Source: a bacterium (GTDB lineage Bacteria; B130-G9). Taken from it: a DNA stretch of 64,000 bases. Positions 30,446 through 39,756 of this stretch are shown piece by piece (positions within the stretch are counted from its first letter, which is position 1; each line of letters starts with the position of its first letter). Position numbers and translations under genes: made by a program. The stretch is from NCBI GenBank assembly GCA_035527515.1, contig DATLAJ010000114.1, positions 53,482-117,481 on the forward strand, given 5' to 3'. A model generated the notes under the pieces. That model had not been told where the DNA came from. It saw only the letters and a list, made by a program, of their open reading frames with translations, and did not search any database.

Positions 30446-31771
30446 ATGAAGGCGAGAACATTCCCGGGTGGGATACATCCGCTCGAAAACAAATACCTAA
30501 CCGAGAAGAAGCCTATCGAGCGGGCTGCGGCGCCGGAGCTCGTAGTGATCGCGATGTCTCAACATATCGGTGCACCATGCAAACCCATCGTCAAGGTCGG
30601 CGACGAGGTGAAGATGGGGCAAAAGATCGGCGAGGCGCAAGGTTTCGTATCGGTGCCGGTCCATTCGAGCGTGTCCGGCAAGGTCAAAGCGATCGGCCCG
30701 TTCCAACACCCGCTTGGCAATGTGCAGCCGGCGATAACCATCGAGAACGACGGGAGGGACGACGCGGTCGATCCCATGCAGCCGCTCGATGACATAAGGG
30801 ACGTGGAGCCGAAGAAGCTAATCGGGCGCATCTGTGAGCTCGGCGTTGTGGGAATGGGCGGGGCGACGTTCCCGACGCACGTGAAGCTATCGCCTCCAAG
30901 AGAAAAGCCGATCGATACGGTAATTCTGAATGGAACAGAGTGTGAACCATACCTGACCGCCGACCACCGGCTGATGCTCGAGCATCCCACACGGATAATC
31001 AATGGCTTCAAGGTCGTGGTCCGTGTTCTCAACGCAAACCGGGCCATAATCGGCATCGAAGCCAACAAGCCCGATGCGATCGAGGTGATGCGACAATCGC
31101 TGAACGGTTCGGGCAACATCGAGGTGTTCAAGCTCTTGGTCAAATACCCACAAGGTGGCGAGAAGCAGCTGATCAAGTCGCTTCTGGACCGCGAGGTGCC
31201 GCCGCCGCCGGGGCTTCCGATGGATGTTGGCGTGGTCGTTCAAAACGTGGGGACTGCGGCGGCGATTGCGGATGCTGTGTTCGAGGGTAGGCCGCTCATC
31301 GAGAGGGTAACCACGGTGACCGGAAGCGGCGTCAAGGACCCCAAGAACCTGTTGGTGCGTGTGGGGACGCTAGCGTCGCAGCTGATTGAGCAGTGCGGCG
31401 GCTACAATGGCGAGATCGGCAAGATCATATTTGGTGGGCCGATGATGGGCATAGCGCAGAGCACAGACCGGGTTCCCGCCTGCAAGGGCACCTCTGGCGT
31501 GCTGGTGCTAACCAAGGACGATACCACAATCCGAGAGCCCGACCCATGCCTCAGATGCGGCAGATGTGTCCAGGCCTGTCCAATTCACCTCAGGCCGTAT
31601 CTACTCGGAGCGCTCGTGGAGAGCGAGCGCCTCGACGACGCCGAGGCTGAGTCGGTGCTCGACTGCATCGAATGCGGCTGTTGTGCGTTCGTGTGCCCCT
31701 CATCCCGGTGGCTGGTTCATCTTTTCAAAAGTGCCAAGGCGCAGATCATGGCCAAAAAACGCAAGAAATAG
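30446..31771 (+). CDS. rnfC: RnfC-type electron transport complex subunit
   Basis: This 441-residue protein begins with an RnfC barrel-sandwich region (FPGGIHPLENKYLTEKKPIE, VKVGDEVKMGQKIGEAQGFV, PVHSSVSGKVKAIG). A Complex1_51K-like NAD(H)/FMN domain follows (GVVGMGGATFPTHVKLSPP, NGTECEPYLTADHRLMLE), and then two 4Fe-4S clusters (CLRCGRCVQACP near 367, CIECGCCAFVCPS near 405). RnfC is the NADH-facing subunit of the ferredoxin:NAD+ oxidoreductase that pumps Na+ or H+. The usual rnfD, G, E, A and B genes are not adjacent: the next gene is a transaldolase. They must lie elsewhere, or this is a stand-alone relative. Confidence 0.93.
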   Translation: MKARTFPGGIHPLENKYLTEKKPIERAAAPELVVIAMSQHIGAPCKPIVKVGDEVKMGQKIGEAQGFVSVPVHSSVSGKVKAIGPFQHPLGNVQPAITIENDGRDDAVDPMQPLDDIRDVEPKKLIGRICELGVVGMGGATFPTHVKLSPPREKPIDTVILNGTECEPYLTADHRLMLEHPTRIINGFKVVVRVLNANRAIIGIEANKPDAIEVMRQSLNGSGNIEVFKLLVKYPQGGEKQLIKSLLDREVPPPPGLPMDVGVVVQNVGTAAAIADAVFEGRPLIERVTTVTGSGVKDPKNLLVRVGTLASQLIEQCGGYNGEIGKIIFGGPMMGIAQSTDRVPACKGTSGVLVLTKDDTTIREPDPCLRCGRCVQACPIHLRPYLLGALVESERLDDAEAESVLDCIECGCCAFVCPSSRWLVHLFKSAKAQIMAKKRKK

Positions 31772-31825
31772 CACCGATGCTGACCAAATGTTCAAGGGAC
31801 AAGAGGCTGTCCAGGAGGGCTTGAA

Positions 31826-32482
31826 GTGAAATTCTTCGTCGATACCGCTGACGTTTCCCAAATCAGAAGAGCGAGGGAGATGGGACTCGCAGATGGCGTA
31901 ACAACCAACCCGTCTCTGGTCTCAAAGACTGGCCGAGCCTTTAGGGAGACCCTTGCCGAGATCTGCGAGATCGTCCGGCCTGGCCCTGTCAGTGCCGAAG
32001 TCATAAGCCTCGAGGCGGACAAAATGGTTGCCGAGGCGCGGCGGCTTGCCAAGATAGCGGACAACATAATCGTCAAGGTCCCCATGACCAGCGACGGAAT
32101 GAAGGCAGTTCGCATCCTTCAGGGCGAGGGCATAAGAACCAACGTAACGCTGATCTTCTCCGCCAATCAGGGCCTTTTAGCATGTAAGGCCGGCGCCTCG
32201 TTCATCTCGCCCTTTATAGGGAGGCTTGACGACATCGGCCACAACGGTATGGAGCTAGTTGCCGAGCTGCTTGAGATAAGGGGCAATTACGGCTTTGAGA
32301 CCCAGGTCATAGTCGCCAGCATTCGGCACCCAGAGCACGTCAAGCAGGCGGCTCTCTTGGGCGCGGACATCGTAACCATACCATTTGCGGTCATGGAGAA
32401 GCTCTTCCGGCATGCGCTTACTGATGTCGGCATCGAGCGTTTCCTCGCCGACTGGGAGAAAGTCCCCGACAAGAGCTTCTAG
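31826..32482 (+). CDS. Transaldolase / fructose-6-phosphate aldolase family protein
   Basis: This 218-residue protein starts at a GTG with CAGGAGGG seven bases upstream. The short-form transaldolase motifs are present: [42 protein letters not shown] (Schiff-base Lys near 85), [31 protein letters not shown] and [12 protein letters not shown]. These enzymes transfer dihydroxyacetone in the pentose phosphate pathway or split fructose 6-phosphate; sequence alone does not decide between them. It follows rnfC by 54 bases but is functionally unrelated to it. Confidence 0.95.
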   Translation: MKFFVDTADVSQIRRAREMGLADGVTTNPSLVSKTGRAFRETLAEICEIVRPGPVSAEVISLEADKMVAEARRLAKIADNIIVKVPMTSDGMKAVRILQGEGIRTNVTLIFSANQGLLACKAGASFISPFIGRLDDIGHNGMELVAELLEIRGNYGFETQVIVASIRHPEHVKQAALLGADIVTIPFAVMEKLFRHALTDVGIERFLADWEKVPDKSF

Positions 32483-32540
32483 TCTATGGTCGCAATTTCC
32501 CATAATAAACGGTATAAGTTGAAACGGAGGGCTTGAGAAT

Positions 32541-34817
32541 ATGAAGTCTGTCAACTCAATGGTCTTCTGCCTTGTTCTGTTGTGTGCATTCATGGCGGCT
32601 CATGTGGGGGAAGGCTCGGACGCTAAGATAACAAACTATCGCAACTGGGATTTCATCGTTGACGTTGCCTCGAGAGGGAACGTGATTGCCGTCGGCACTA
32701 TGTGCGGCGCTCTGGTTTTGAATGAGGGACAGGTTACTTTGCTATCCACGGACAATGCGGTTATGGGATTCAGCCAAGTAGGCGCTGTTGATGTCGCGCC
32801 CGACGGGAGCGTCTGGATAGGCGGATGGGGGCTCTGTCGATACTCTCAGGGAGAGGTCCTCAATTACCCCCTGTTTGACAGCGCCTATACTGTTGCCGCC
32901 ATCTCGAGAGACGAGGCCTGGGTAGTAGGCTCCATGCCTGGGAATTATGATGACTATCTGTTCCACGTAAACGCAGCAGAAGTGAAGCCAGTTGAGATTG
33001 ATGGGTACCCGGATGAACTCATCTTTGACGGATTCGGGAACGTATTCTGTTCCGCCGATGGATGGATCTTCTGGTATGACACCAAAAGCGGCTCGTTTGT
33101 TGAGTGTCCTGGGTTTGACGTTGACTTCTACGTATTCGCGCGAGACGCATCAGGCTTTGCCTATGTAGCTTCAGAGGACGGTCTTTGGCGCTTCGACGGA
33201 GATCAATGGCACCAGATTGCCGACGGAACGGTCTGGGCGCCATTCCCGTACGGCCCCAGCGGTTTCTCGTTCGCAGAGGACGGCACGCTGTGGGCCTACG
33301 CAGGCGCCGGGTTGCTCCGGCGCGACGAGCAGAGCGGCCAGCTCTTCACCGAGGGGTGCGGGATAAACCTGGTATTTGAGTATGACGACGATAGCACATG
33401 GCGGAACGGCGTCAGGGGAATCGCGGCGCTAGAGGGCACCCAGATGGTTGTAGGCACGCGGTCCGACGGCCTGCTTGTTTTCGATGGCCACCAGTTCTCA
33501 CACGTCGGATTCGGCGACGGTCCGCCGGACAACATCATAACGGATTTGGTTGAGGACTTCCGCGGCCGGATGTGGGTCGGTGAGAGCGGCGCTTTTGGCA
33601 TCGGTTGTTACGATGGCGCTGCTTGGGATTATTTTGACCCAGAGGGCGTCTTCAGCTGGTTTGAGGTGGCCGCGACATGTGTGGACACCAACGGCTCGAT
33701 TCAATTCTTCGAGTACCCAGGAAGACTGATAAGCTTCGATGGCGCTGAGTTCTTGGTTCAGGAGGGATACGACCACGGCGTGACGGACTGCGTTGGGGTT
33801 CAAATGGAGCCTGCGGCAGATGGCGAGCTCTGGGTGAGCCTCGAAGGGTCTGACTTCTACGACTTTTCAGGTGCAGCGCGGATACGAGGAGATGATTGGG
33901 AGCTATTCCCAACCTATGACCTCTTCCCCGGACGCGCGGTCAGTTTTGGGCCCGCCCAATTCGGTTGTGGCACCCATGCCAAGACCAGCGGTGATCGGGG
34001 AAGGGCCCCGACAATTGTAATGGCGCCGGACAACCGCGTCTGGCTCATCCTGGGCAGCGTTATTAGGACGTTTGACGGCCGGAATTGGGGCGGCGGCTCT
34101 CTTCCGACTCCCGTGCCATTCGCCCAGTCCGACGTTTCTGGCGCCGTGTTTGACGTTGAAGAACGGCTTGTTTTCTTCACGGCGCAGGGCGTCTTCCGGT
34201 CAGACGGAGAGTGTTGGACGCAGCTCTACGAGGAGTCCGCGTTGAAGGGGACGATCGATGCGGATGGCGCAATCTGGTTCATCGGATTTGACCAAATGTG
34301 GAAATTCGAGCTCGTCTCGATCAAGCCCGACGGGACGGTGATAACGTTAGACGAAACCGATGGACTGGCCGACTGTAATCTGCTCTGCGTCACTGTCGAT
34401 CATAACGGCGACAAGTGGGTCGGCACAACCGGTGGGCTTTCTCGCGTCGAGAACGACGGCCCTGCACAGCAATCGCTTCAGCTCTCGACCAGCGTCAACC
34501 CGCAAGGCGTCTTGACCCTGAGCGCGCAGCTCACCAACGCCGGAAGGATCATTCCTGTCTCGCTGTGGCTCGCCTGCCAATATAACGGTCAGTTCTACTA
34601 CTACCCCGATTGGGGCCAGACGCCGACTCCGGTCGATCTCACGCTCAGTGCCTCCTCCATTCAACCTCACGTGCTGCTGAACATCGACACGAGTTCTCTC
34701 CCGCCCGGTGACTACACGTTCTACGGCGGCGTCAGCCTCCTCGGCGGCATGGACTTGCTTATCGGCGCCCGAGGCAACAAGATCGCCGTCGCGACATATT
34801 CATCACCAGTCTTGTGA
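32541..34817 (+). CDS. Secreted beta-propeller protein with shared C-terminal domain
   Basis: This 758-residue protein has GGAGGG before the ATG and a signal peptide of about 26 residues. The body consists of propeller blades of the two-component-regulator-propeller type (SVWIGGWGLCRYSQG, LWRFDGDQW, RMWVGESGAFGIGCYDG, DKWVGTTGGLSRVEN), each with W(V/I)G and (Y/F)DG turns. Residues about 645-758 form the beta-rich domain shared with other secreted proteins here (PVSLWLACQYNGQFYYYPDW, LPPGDYTFYGGVSL). No kinase or enzyme part follows, so it is not a signalling receptor like its Bacteroidetes relatives but probably a surface or secreted binding protein. The 292 bases after it show no convincing gene. 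Confidence 0.85.
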   Translation: MKSVNSMVFCLVLLCAFMAAHVGEGSDAKITNYRNWDFIVDVASRGNVIAVGTMCGALVLNEGQVTLLSTDNAVMGFSQVGAVDVAPDGSVWIGGWGLCRYSQGEVLNYPLFDSAYTVAAISRDEAWVVGSMPGNYDDYLFHVNAAEVKPVEIDGYPDELIFDGFGNVFCSADGWIFWYDTKSGSFVECPGFDVDFYVFARDASGFAYVASEDGLWRFDGDQWHQIADGTVWAPFPYGPSGFSFAEDGTLWAYAGAGLLRRDEQSGQLFTEGCGINLVFEYDDDSTWRNGVRGIAALEGTQMVVGTRSDGLLVFDGHQFSHVGFGDGPPDNIITDLVEDFRGRMWVGESGAFGIGCYDGAAWDYFDPEGVFSWFEVAATCVDTNGSIQFFEYPGRLISFDGAEFLVQEGYDHGVTDCVGVQMEPAADGELWVSLEGSDFYDFSGAARIRGDDWELFPTYDLFPGRAVSFGPAQFGCGTHAKTSGDRGRAPTIVMAPDNRVWLILGSVIRTFDGRNWGGGSLPTPVPFAQSDVSGAVFDVEERLVFFTAQGVFRSDGECWTQLYEESALKGTIDADGAIWFIGFDQMWKFELVSIKPDGTVITLDETDGLADCNLLCVTVDHNGDKWVGTTGGLSRVENDGPAQQSLQLSTSVNPQGVLTLSAQLTNAGRIIPVSLWLACQYNGQFYYYPDWGQTPTPVDLTLSASSIQPHVLLNIDTSSLPPGDYTFYGGVSLLGGMDLLIGARGNKIAVATYSSPVL

Positions 34818-35109
34818 AGATCGGAATATCCTCGAACAGCCCGCCGGGTTTCGATTCGTGCTATGCCAGCAATTCCTACCCAATACGACACGGTGTTTGC
34901 TGGGACAACCTTATCGAGGGAGCAAACAGCGCTATGGAGCGCATGTGTACGGGCCATGGATGAGACTGTGAAAACTGCTGTGCCCGTAAGGCAGAAATAT
35001 GTAACCTCAATCGTAGCTGATTTGTTTTCCACTAGGAGCTGGGGAATGATCGTCTCTCCTACAGCTGTCTTTTGGAACTTAACGGAGTGACATCAAGGAG
35101 CCGGTCTAA

Positions 35110-35340
35110 ATGCCGATTTTTGAATACCATTGCGACGATTGCGGGAGGGATTTCGAGGCGCTCGTCTCCCCAGGCGAGCAGGTATCTGAGTGTAAACATT
35201 GCCGAAGCGAGCACATAAGACGGCGCTTTTCATCCTTTTCAACCAGAACTGACACATACACCTCATCAAACCGAGACTCTGCCATAACCTCGAGCTGCGC
35301 CTCCTGCAATTCAGGCCACTGTTCCACATGCCACCACTGA
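35110..35340 (+). CDS. FmdB-type zinc-ribbon protein
   Basis: This 76-residue protein starts MPIFEYHCDDCGRDFEALV and continues to a second Cys pair CKHC, giving the CxxC...CxxC ribbon of the FmdB/CxxC_CxxC_SSSS family. The tail is rich in Ser, Thr and Cys (SSCASCNSGHCSTCHH), which is usual in this family. AAGGAG lies 9 bases before the start. Its function is unknown in general; it was first linked to regulation of an amidase/formamidase gene. The HAD hydrolase begins five bases after it ends. Confidence 0.9.
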   Translation: MPIFEYHCDDCGRDFEALVSPGEQVSECKHCRSEHIRRRFSSFSTRTDTYTSSNRDSAITSSCASCNSGHCSTCHH

Positions 35341-35344
35341 CGCA

Positions 35345-36052
35345 ATGTCCCATGACCGAATCGACAGCATCGTTTTCGACATGGACGGGACGGTTGTGCT
35401 GGCCCGGGACATCGCCATCCAATCTGTGCACCAGGGCACAAGAGAGATGTTTCTAGAGCTCGGCATCGACGCTGAGCTCCCTACCAGAGAGAGAATCCTC
35501 GACAGCATAGGGAAGCCATCGCCTGAGTACTTCGCCTCGCTATTCCCCGATCTTGAGCCCTCCGTCAGAAGCAGAATCCAGCAGCGAATATATCAACTTG
35601 AGGCGAAGCTCCTCGCCGAAGGGGCTGGGTCCTTCGCGCCCGGCGCGCCCGGCGCGCTTGTCAAGCTGCGTCGGATGGGCCTCAAACTTGGCCTCGCCAG
35701 CAACTGCGGCATGGGGTTCCTCAAAGGCAACATCGACGCGTTCGGGCTCGACAAATACTTCGACATGGTCCTATGTAGCGGCATGCGTGGCTATCCGCCT
35801 AAGGCGGCTCTGCTGAAGGAGATACTCGCGGAGTTTGGCTCCAAAAGGGCAATGATGGTCGGCGATAGGTGTTACGATATCGAGGCCGCAATTGAGTGCA
35901 AGATGATCCCGGTGGGCGTCCATTACGGCTACGGCGCTCCGGGTGAGCTTCAAGGAGCAGAACTTCTCATACAAGACCTCAACGAGCTGCCCAATATGCT
36001 TGACGGCTCCAAGTCTAAAAGCCAACTCACCGGAGACCCCAATGCGAGTTGA
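35345..36052 (+). CDS. HAD-superfamily hydrolase, phosphoglycolate-phosphatase-like
   Basis: This 235-residue protein has HAD motif I (IVFDMDGTVVLA, nucleophile Asp near 11), a helical cap, motif II (LGLASNCGMG), motif III Lys in GYPPKAAL and motif IV (MMVGDRCYDIEAAIECKMIP). The order and the alpha-helical cap fit the Gph/beta-phosphoglucomutase branch, which removes phosphate from small molecules. The substrate cannot be told from sequence. A CGCGCCCGGCGCGCCCGG stretch near 35638 encodes APGAPGA and looks like a small tandem expansion. It overlaps the MBL-fold gene by 11 bases. Confidence 0.9.
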   Translation: MSHDRIDSIVFDMDGTVVLARDIAIQSVHQGTREMFLELGIDAELPTRERILDSIGKPSPEYFASLFPDLEPSVRSRIQQRIYQLEAKLLAEGAGSFAPGAPGALVKLRRMGLKLGLASNCGMGFLKGNIDAFGLDKYFDMVLCSGMRGYPPKAALLKEILAEFGSKRAMMVGDRCYDIEAAIECKMIPVGVHYGYGAPGELQGAELLIQDLNELPNMLDGSKSKSQLTGDPNAS

Positions 36053-36671
36053 ACGTCTTACGGTGGGACCCCTCGACGTCAACTGCTATATCTTATGGGA
36101 CGACACCTCGCATGAGGCGATAATCATCGACCCCGGAGCGGAGCCCGACCGCATACTCGACACCATCAGGAGCATCGGGCTTACCGTCAAGATGATCGTC
36201 AACACTCACGGCCATGTTGACCACACAGGCGCAAACAAGGAGATCAAAGAAGCGCTCGGCTGTCCCATATTGATGCATCAAGACGACCTTTATCTCCTGA
36301 ACGACGAATGTGGCATTCCAATTGCGGAGCTGATCGGCGCCTCGACCTCGCCGCCCCCCGATCGAACGCTTGTAGATGGCGAGAAGCTCAGATTGGGCAA
36401 GACCAATATCGAGATCATTCACACACCCGGCCACACGCCGGGCAGTGTGTGCCTTCTTGCAGACGGAACTCTCTTTACAGGGGACACGCTCTTTGTCTCC
36501 GCCCTCGGCCGAACCGACCTTCCAGGCGGTTCACAGAGCCAGCTTCTGGAGTCGATCAGACAGCGCCTTCTGATCCTTCCCGACGACACAATTGTCCTCC
36601 CAGGCCACGCCTACGGCCCCCCACAATCGACTATCGAGCAAGAGCGCCAAACAAATCCCTTCTTAGCGTAG
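36042..36671 (+). CDS. MBL-fold hydrolase, glyoxalase II-like
   Basis: This 209-residue protein from the ATG at 36042 has the metallo-beta-lactamase metal ligands: NTHGHVDHTGANK (HxHxDH near 56), HTPGHTPGSVC, FTGDTLFVSALGRTDLPGG and LPGHAYGPP. Its compact size and the GR.DLPGG loop match the YcbL/GloB-like group, which hydrolyses thioesters such as S-lactoylglutathione. The exact substrate is not known. It is translationally coupled to the HAD hydrolase upstream. About 60 bases after its end begins a 320-bp repeat element. Confidence 0.92.
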   Translation: MRVERLTVGPLDVNCYILWDDTSHEAIIIDPGAEPDRILDTIRSIGLTVKMIVNTHGHVDHTGANKEIKEALGCPILMHQDDLYLLNDECGIPIAELIGASTSPPPDRTLVDGEKLRLGKTNIEIIHTPGHTPGSVCLLADGTLFTGDTLFVSALGRTDLPGGSQSQLLESIRQRLLILPDDTIVLPGHAYGPPQSTIEQERQTNPFLA

Positions 36672-36727
36672 GAGGCTCGTATCCGATGACCAAGACCTCC
36701 ACGCAATCAAACTCCTTCCCCGAAGCA

Positions 36728-37047
36728 CCCCAATAATCAGATTGACCGTTCGCGAAGTTGTCTGTTGCAGTTACTTAACACGTAGATAGAGGAGTTCATG
36801 TTGCAGTCCGAACTGGTGCCTCCTTCACCTGCCGGGTGGAAATGAGGGACCGAGGCTGCAATCCCCGACAGGGGATACCGTGGGTAGCCGTGCGTGCAAC
36901 GCAACGGGAGGGTTATCATAAGGAGCTCTCCTTATTACCGTCAGGCTGCGCCTGCGGCTACCCGTGGTGTGCCCTTTCGGGCAAAATCCCATGCGCCCCA
37001 TCCCCGAGGCGGCCACAACATTCCCCTCTTCAATCTGATTATTCGGG
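36728..37047 (+). mobile_element. 320-bp non-coding element with 18-bp terminal inverted repeats, enclosing a REPIN
   Basis: The ends CCCCAATAATCAGATTGA (36728-36745) and TCAATCTGATTATTCGGG (37030-37047) are inverted repeats matching at 17 of 18 positions. The 4-base AGCA lies directly outside both ends, as a target-site duplication would. Inside are two inverted GTAG-plus-hairpin REP units (near 36882 and 36940-36962). No protein is encoded. A second copy lies in opposite orientation at 60623-60949. The size and structure fit a MITE-like non-autonomous element. It occupies most of the 523-bp gap 36672-37194. Confidence 0.75.
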
Positions 37048-37194
37048 AGCAATTTGGCCCTTGATATTCTAGCAGGCAATCATTATATCTATATTGAGGC
37101 GCGCTGGCCGGTCCGCACGTGCGCTTTTGGGTTTGACGCTGCCAAGATCTCGCTATGAATAGGCTGCAAAAGCTCTAGAAGGGAGGAGTTAGCG

Positions 37195-39378
37195 ATGAGA
37201 AGATTTCTTGTTGCGGTCTTGTTGGCGGGCATTTTAGGACTGCCTTCGTGCTCGCCGGCGATGAAACTAGAGACGTTCACGAACATCAATGTCATCACGA
37301 AAGCGATACTTGTTGACGGCCCGTTCGTCTGGGCAGGGACGGACGGCGGCCTAGTCCGGTGGTGCATGCCAAATGGCTCAAGCGACAGATTCACGACGTC
37401 AGAAGGCCTCGCTAGCAATCACGTTTTCTCTCTTGCCCTCGACCTATCGGGTGGCGTATGGGTCGGCACTTTTGGAGGTGCAAGCAGAAATTACAGAGAG
37501 ACTTGGTCTAGCTTCGACGGTAATTCGCGCCTCATTAGCCCTAGGGTCGAGGCGGTATTTACATCTAGCGATGGGAGAGTCTGGTTCGGCACGGCCGGCG
37601 GCGTTACCGTCTTCGACTGGGAGAGCTTCGAGAGCTACACCGTCCAGGATGGCCTCGCCGACAGCTGGGTGAAGGATATTACGGAATGCGCCGGTATCCT
37701 TTATTTCGCGACCACAAACGGAGTATCAGTCTATGACGGCTCGTCTTGGCAAAGAATGAGCACTGACGACGGCCTTCCCAGCAATGACATCAGCTGCTTG
37801 ACAGCCACTGCCAACCGCCTTTTCATCGGCACCCACGGCTCCGGCGTCTGCCTCTTCGATGGGAACGTGCTGCAGCCCTTCACATCGGATGATGGCATCC
37901 AGGGTTCGGTCATCGCTGATCTTTATGCCGACCCGAGGGGCTATGTATGGGCGGCAACCGAGCTTGGTGCCTCCGTCTGGACAGATCCTGGTTGGCTCTC
38001 TTTCAACTATCTAGACGGCCTACCCGACGATCAGCTCCTGTCGATCGCGGCCGATGCGGATGGGAACGTTTACATCGGAACGGCAGCAAACGGGCTTTGG
38101 TGCTGGTATCAGGACAATGCCTTCTTTCTCACTTCTCCTGAGGGCCTGCTGGACAATCAGGTCCACTGCGTAACTCCTACCTCTGATGGCAGCATCTGGT
38201 TCGGCTGTGAGGAAGGGCTCTCAGTCCTCCAAACGGACGGGCTTTGGCAGTCATATCGCGATGTTGCAGGCAGGACACTTGGGAAGGTCAACGCGATCGT
38301 TGAGGCCCCGGGCAGCCAAGTCTGGCTGGGCACCGACCTGGCGGGGCTTGCCCACTTTGACGCTGGTCACTGGTCTTCGCTCAACTCTGACGATGGTCTT
38401 TGCAGCAACACTGTGCATTCGCTCGCCATCCTTGGGGACGTACTGTTGGCTGGGACCGCCGAAGGCCTGTCTGCTTATGACGGAGCGAGATTCTACTCCC
38501 TGACCGCTGATGATGGCTTGCCGTTTGCGTCAATCGACGTGCTCGCTATCGATCCTGAGGGAAGGGTCCTGATGGGAAACAACTCCACCGAAGGAGGCCT
38601 CGTCATCCTGCAAGGCTCACAATTGACACATTACACGGTCGATGACGGCCTACCTTCCAACGGCATTTATTCAATAAATGCCGACCGACAGAGCGTTGTC
38701 TGGATCGGCACCAACCTAGGAGCAGTTCGCTGGGACGCTGAGGGAATCACCACGTTCGGCAGGGCGGAAGGGCTTGTCAACTTCGTAGTAACAGCAATCA
38801 CCTATGACCCTTCTGGAGACGTTTGGCTCGCAACCGCAGGTGGCGTCTCACACTACGATGGCCAGTGTTTCGAGAACTTCACACAGGCCGAAGGCATAGC
38901 GGACAATCGTGTCCAGGACATCACCCTGGGCAACCATGGAGACCTATGGCTTGCGACGCTTGGTGGCGCAACAGAAATACAGTTCGTGTCCGCAGCAGAG
39001 CCGCAGATCGATGTCTCTGTCTCAAAACCCAGCTACAGGCCAGGGGAAACTGTCTCGTGTGTCGTCTCGCTGTCAAACCCCGGCCAGACAAGACCCCTGG
39101 ACATTTACATTGGCCTCATAACCCCAAACGGCGCCTTATACTCCTTCACAGCCGAGGGTCGATGGCTCAAGGACGATGTGAAGCCCTGGGCGCAAGGCAT
39201 CACAATCCCCTCGGGCGCCAATATGGTCATGGACCCACTGGTATCGATTCATCTGCCGTCATATTATCCCTTGATCGTCGAACCCGGCAGCTACGCGTTC
39301 GCGGGCGCGATTTCAGATGCCTCGACCTCGAAATTCATCGGAGCAGCAGCTGTCGCGACCTTCCAGGTTACTGAGTGA
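37195..39378 (+). CDS. Secreted beta-propeller lipoprotein with shared C-terminal domain
   Basis: This 727-residue protein starts at an ATG behind GGGAGG. The N-terminus (RFLVAVLLAGILGLPSC) ends in a Cys that may be lipidated, though Pro two residues before it is unusual for a lipobox. About fourteen propeller units follow, each with a DDGLPSN-type loop and a WIGT..G or WLAT.GG turn (for example SVVWIGTNLGAVRWD), characteristic of the two-component-regulator propeller family and giving two propellers. Residues about 605-727 are the shared beta-rich domain (IDVSVSKPSYRPGETVSCVV, PLDIYIGLITPNGALYSF). No signalling domain is attached. It is probably a surface-exposed binding protein with unknown ligand. 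Confidence 0.88.
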   Translation: MRRFLVAVLLAGILGLPSCSPAMKLETFTNINVITKAILVDGPFVWAGTDGGLVRWCMPNGSSDRFTTSEGLASNHVFSLALDLSGGVWVGTFGGASRNYRETWSSFDGNSRLISPRVEAVFTSSDGRVWFGTAGGVTVFDWESFESYTVQDGLADSWVKDITECAGILYFATTNGVSVYDGSSWQRMSTDDGLPSNDISCLTATANRLFIGTHGSGVCLFDGNVLQPFTSDDGIQGSVIADLYADPRGYVWAATELGASVWTDPGWLSFNYLDGLPDDQLLSIAADADGNVYIGTAANGLWCWYQDNAFFLTSPEGLLDNQVHCVTPTSDGSIWFGCEEGLSVLQTDGLWQSYRDVAGRTLGKVNAIVEAPGSQVWLGTDLAGLAHFDAGHWSSLNSDDGLCSNTVHSLAILGDVLLAGTAEGLSAYDGARFYSLTADDGLPFASIDVLAIDPEGRVLMGNNSTEGGLVILQGSQLTHYTVDDGLPSNGIYSINADRQSVVWIGTNLGAVRWDAEGITTFGRAEGLVNFVVTAITYDPSGDVWLATAGGVSHYDGQCFENFTQAEGIADNRVQDITLGNHGDLWLATLGGATEIQFVSAAEPQIDVSVSKPSYRPGETVSCVVSLSNPGQTRPLDIYIGLITPNGALYSFTAEGRWLKDDVKPWAQGITIPSGANMVMDPLVSIHLPSYYPLIVEPGSYAFAGAISDASTSKFIGAAAVATFQVTE

Positions 39379-39390
39379 TAGAAAACTGGG

Positions 39391-39546
39391 CGGGCCAAGA
39401 TAGGCCCCGCCGGGACATCTGCGAGGTCGAGTTCAACCAAAGGCAAGCCCTTGACGCTGAGCTCTATGGGGACCTCCAGGCCTGGCAAAAGAGGCGCCAT
39501 AGAGATGGGGAAAGGTCTTAAAACAGGAGCCAGGGGCAGCCCTGGC
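39391..39546 (-). pseudogene. Possible decayed copy of the shared secreted beta-rich domain
   Basis: On the minus strand the sequence reads PLAPVLRPFPISMAPLLPGL, then VPIELSVKGLPLVELDLADV and PAG. This follows the pattern of the second half of the domain that ends other secreted proteins here (fixed Pro-rich strand, then LP.G). There is no start or full domain, so it is at best a remnant. The rest of 39379-39756 shows nothing else. Confidence 0.3.
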
Positions 39547-39756
39547 TCACCATGACACACGCTCTCGATAACAATAGCCGCCGCACTGCGAAGATCGAGC
39601 TCCACGCATTCACTACGGGCCCGCCGTGCGCACCTGTTTTGCCTCAGCAGAAGCTTCAGAGACAAGGAGGTTCTTGCAACGCATCCCTCACGAACATACA
39701 ATCCTTAATATCCGTTCGTCAGAGAAATCGTGTCCTAAAGAGGGCCCTCAGGAGCC

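Noticed and set aside
34863-35090. Frame of 75 codons between the propeller and FmdB genes
   Set aside because: Composition is not protein-like, there is no domain or good ribosome-binding site, and the gap looks degenerate.
39291-39701. Minus-strand frame of 136 codons overlapping the end of the propeller gene
   Set aside because: Half of it is a shadow of the plus-strand gene; only a short part may be a decayed domain and is listed as such.
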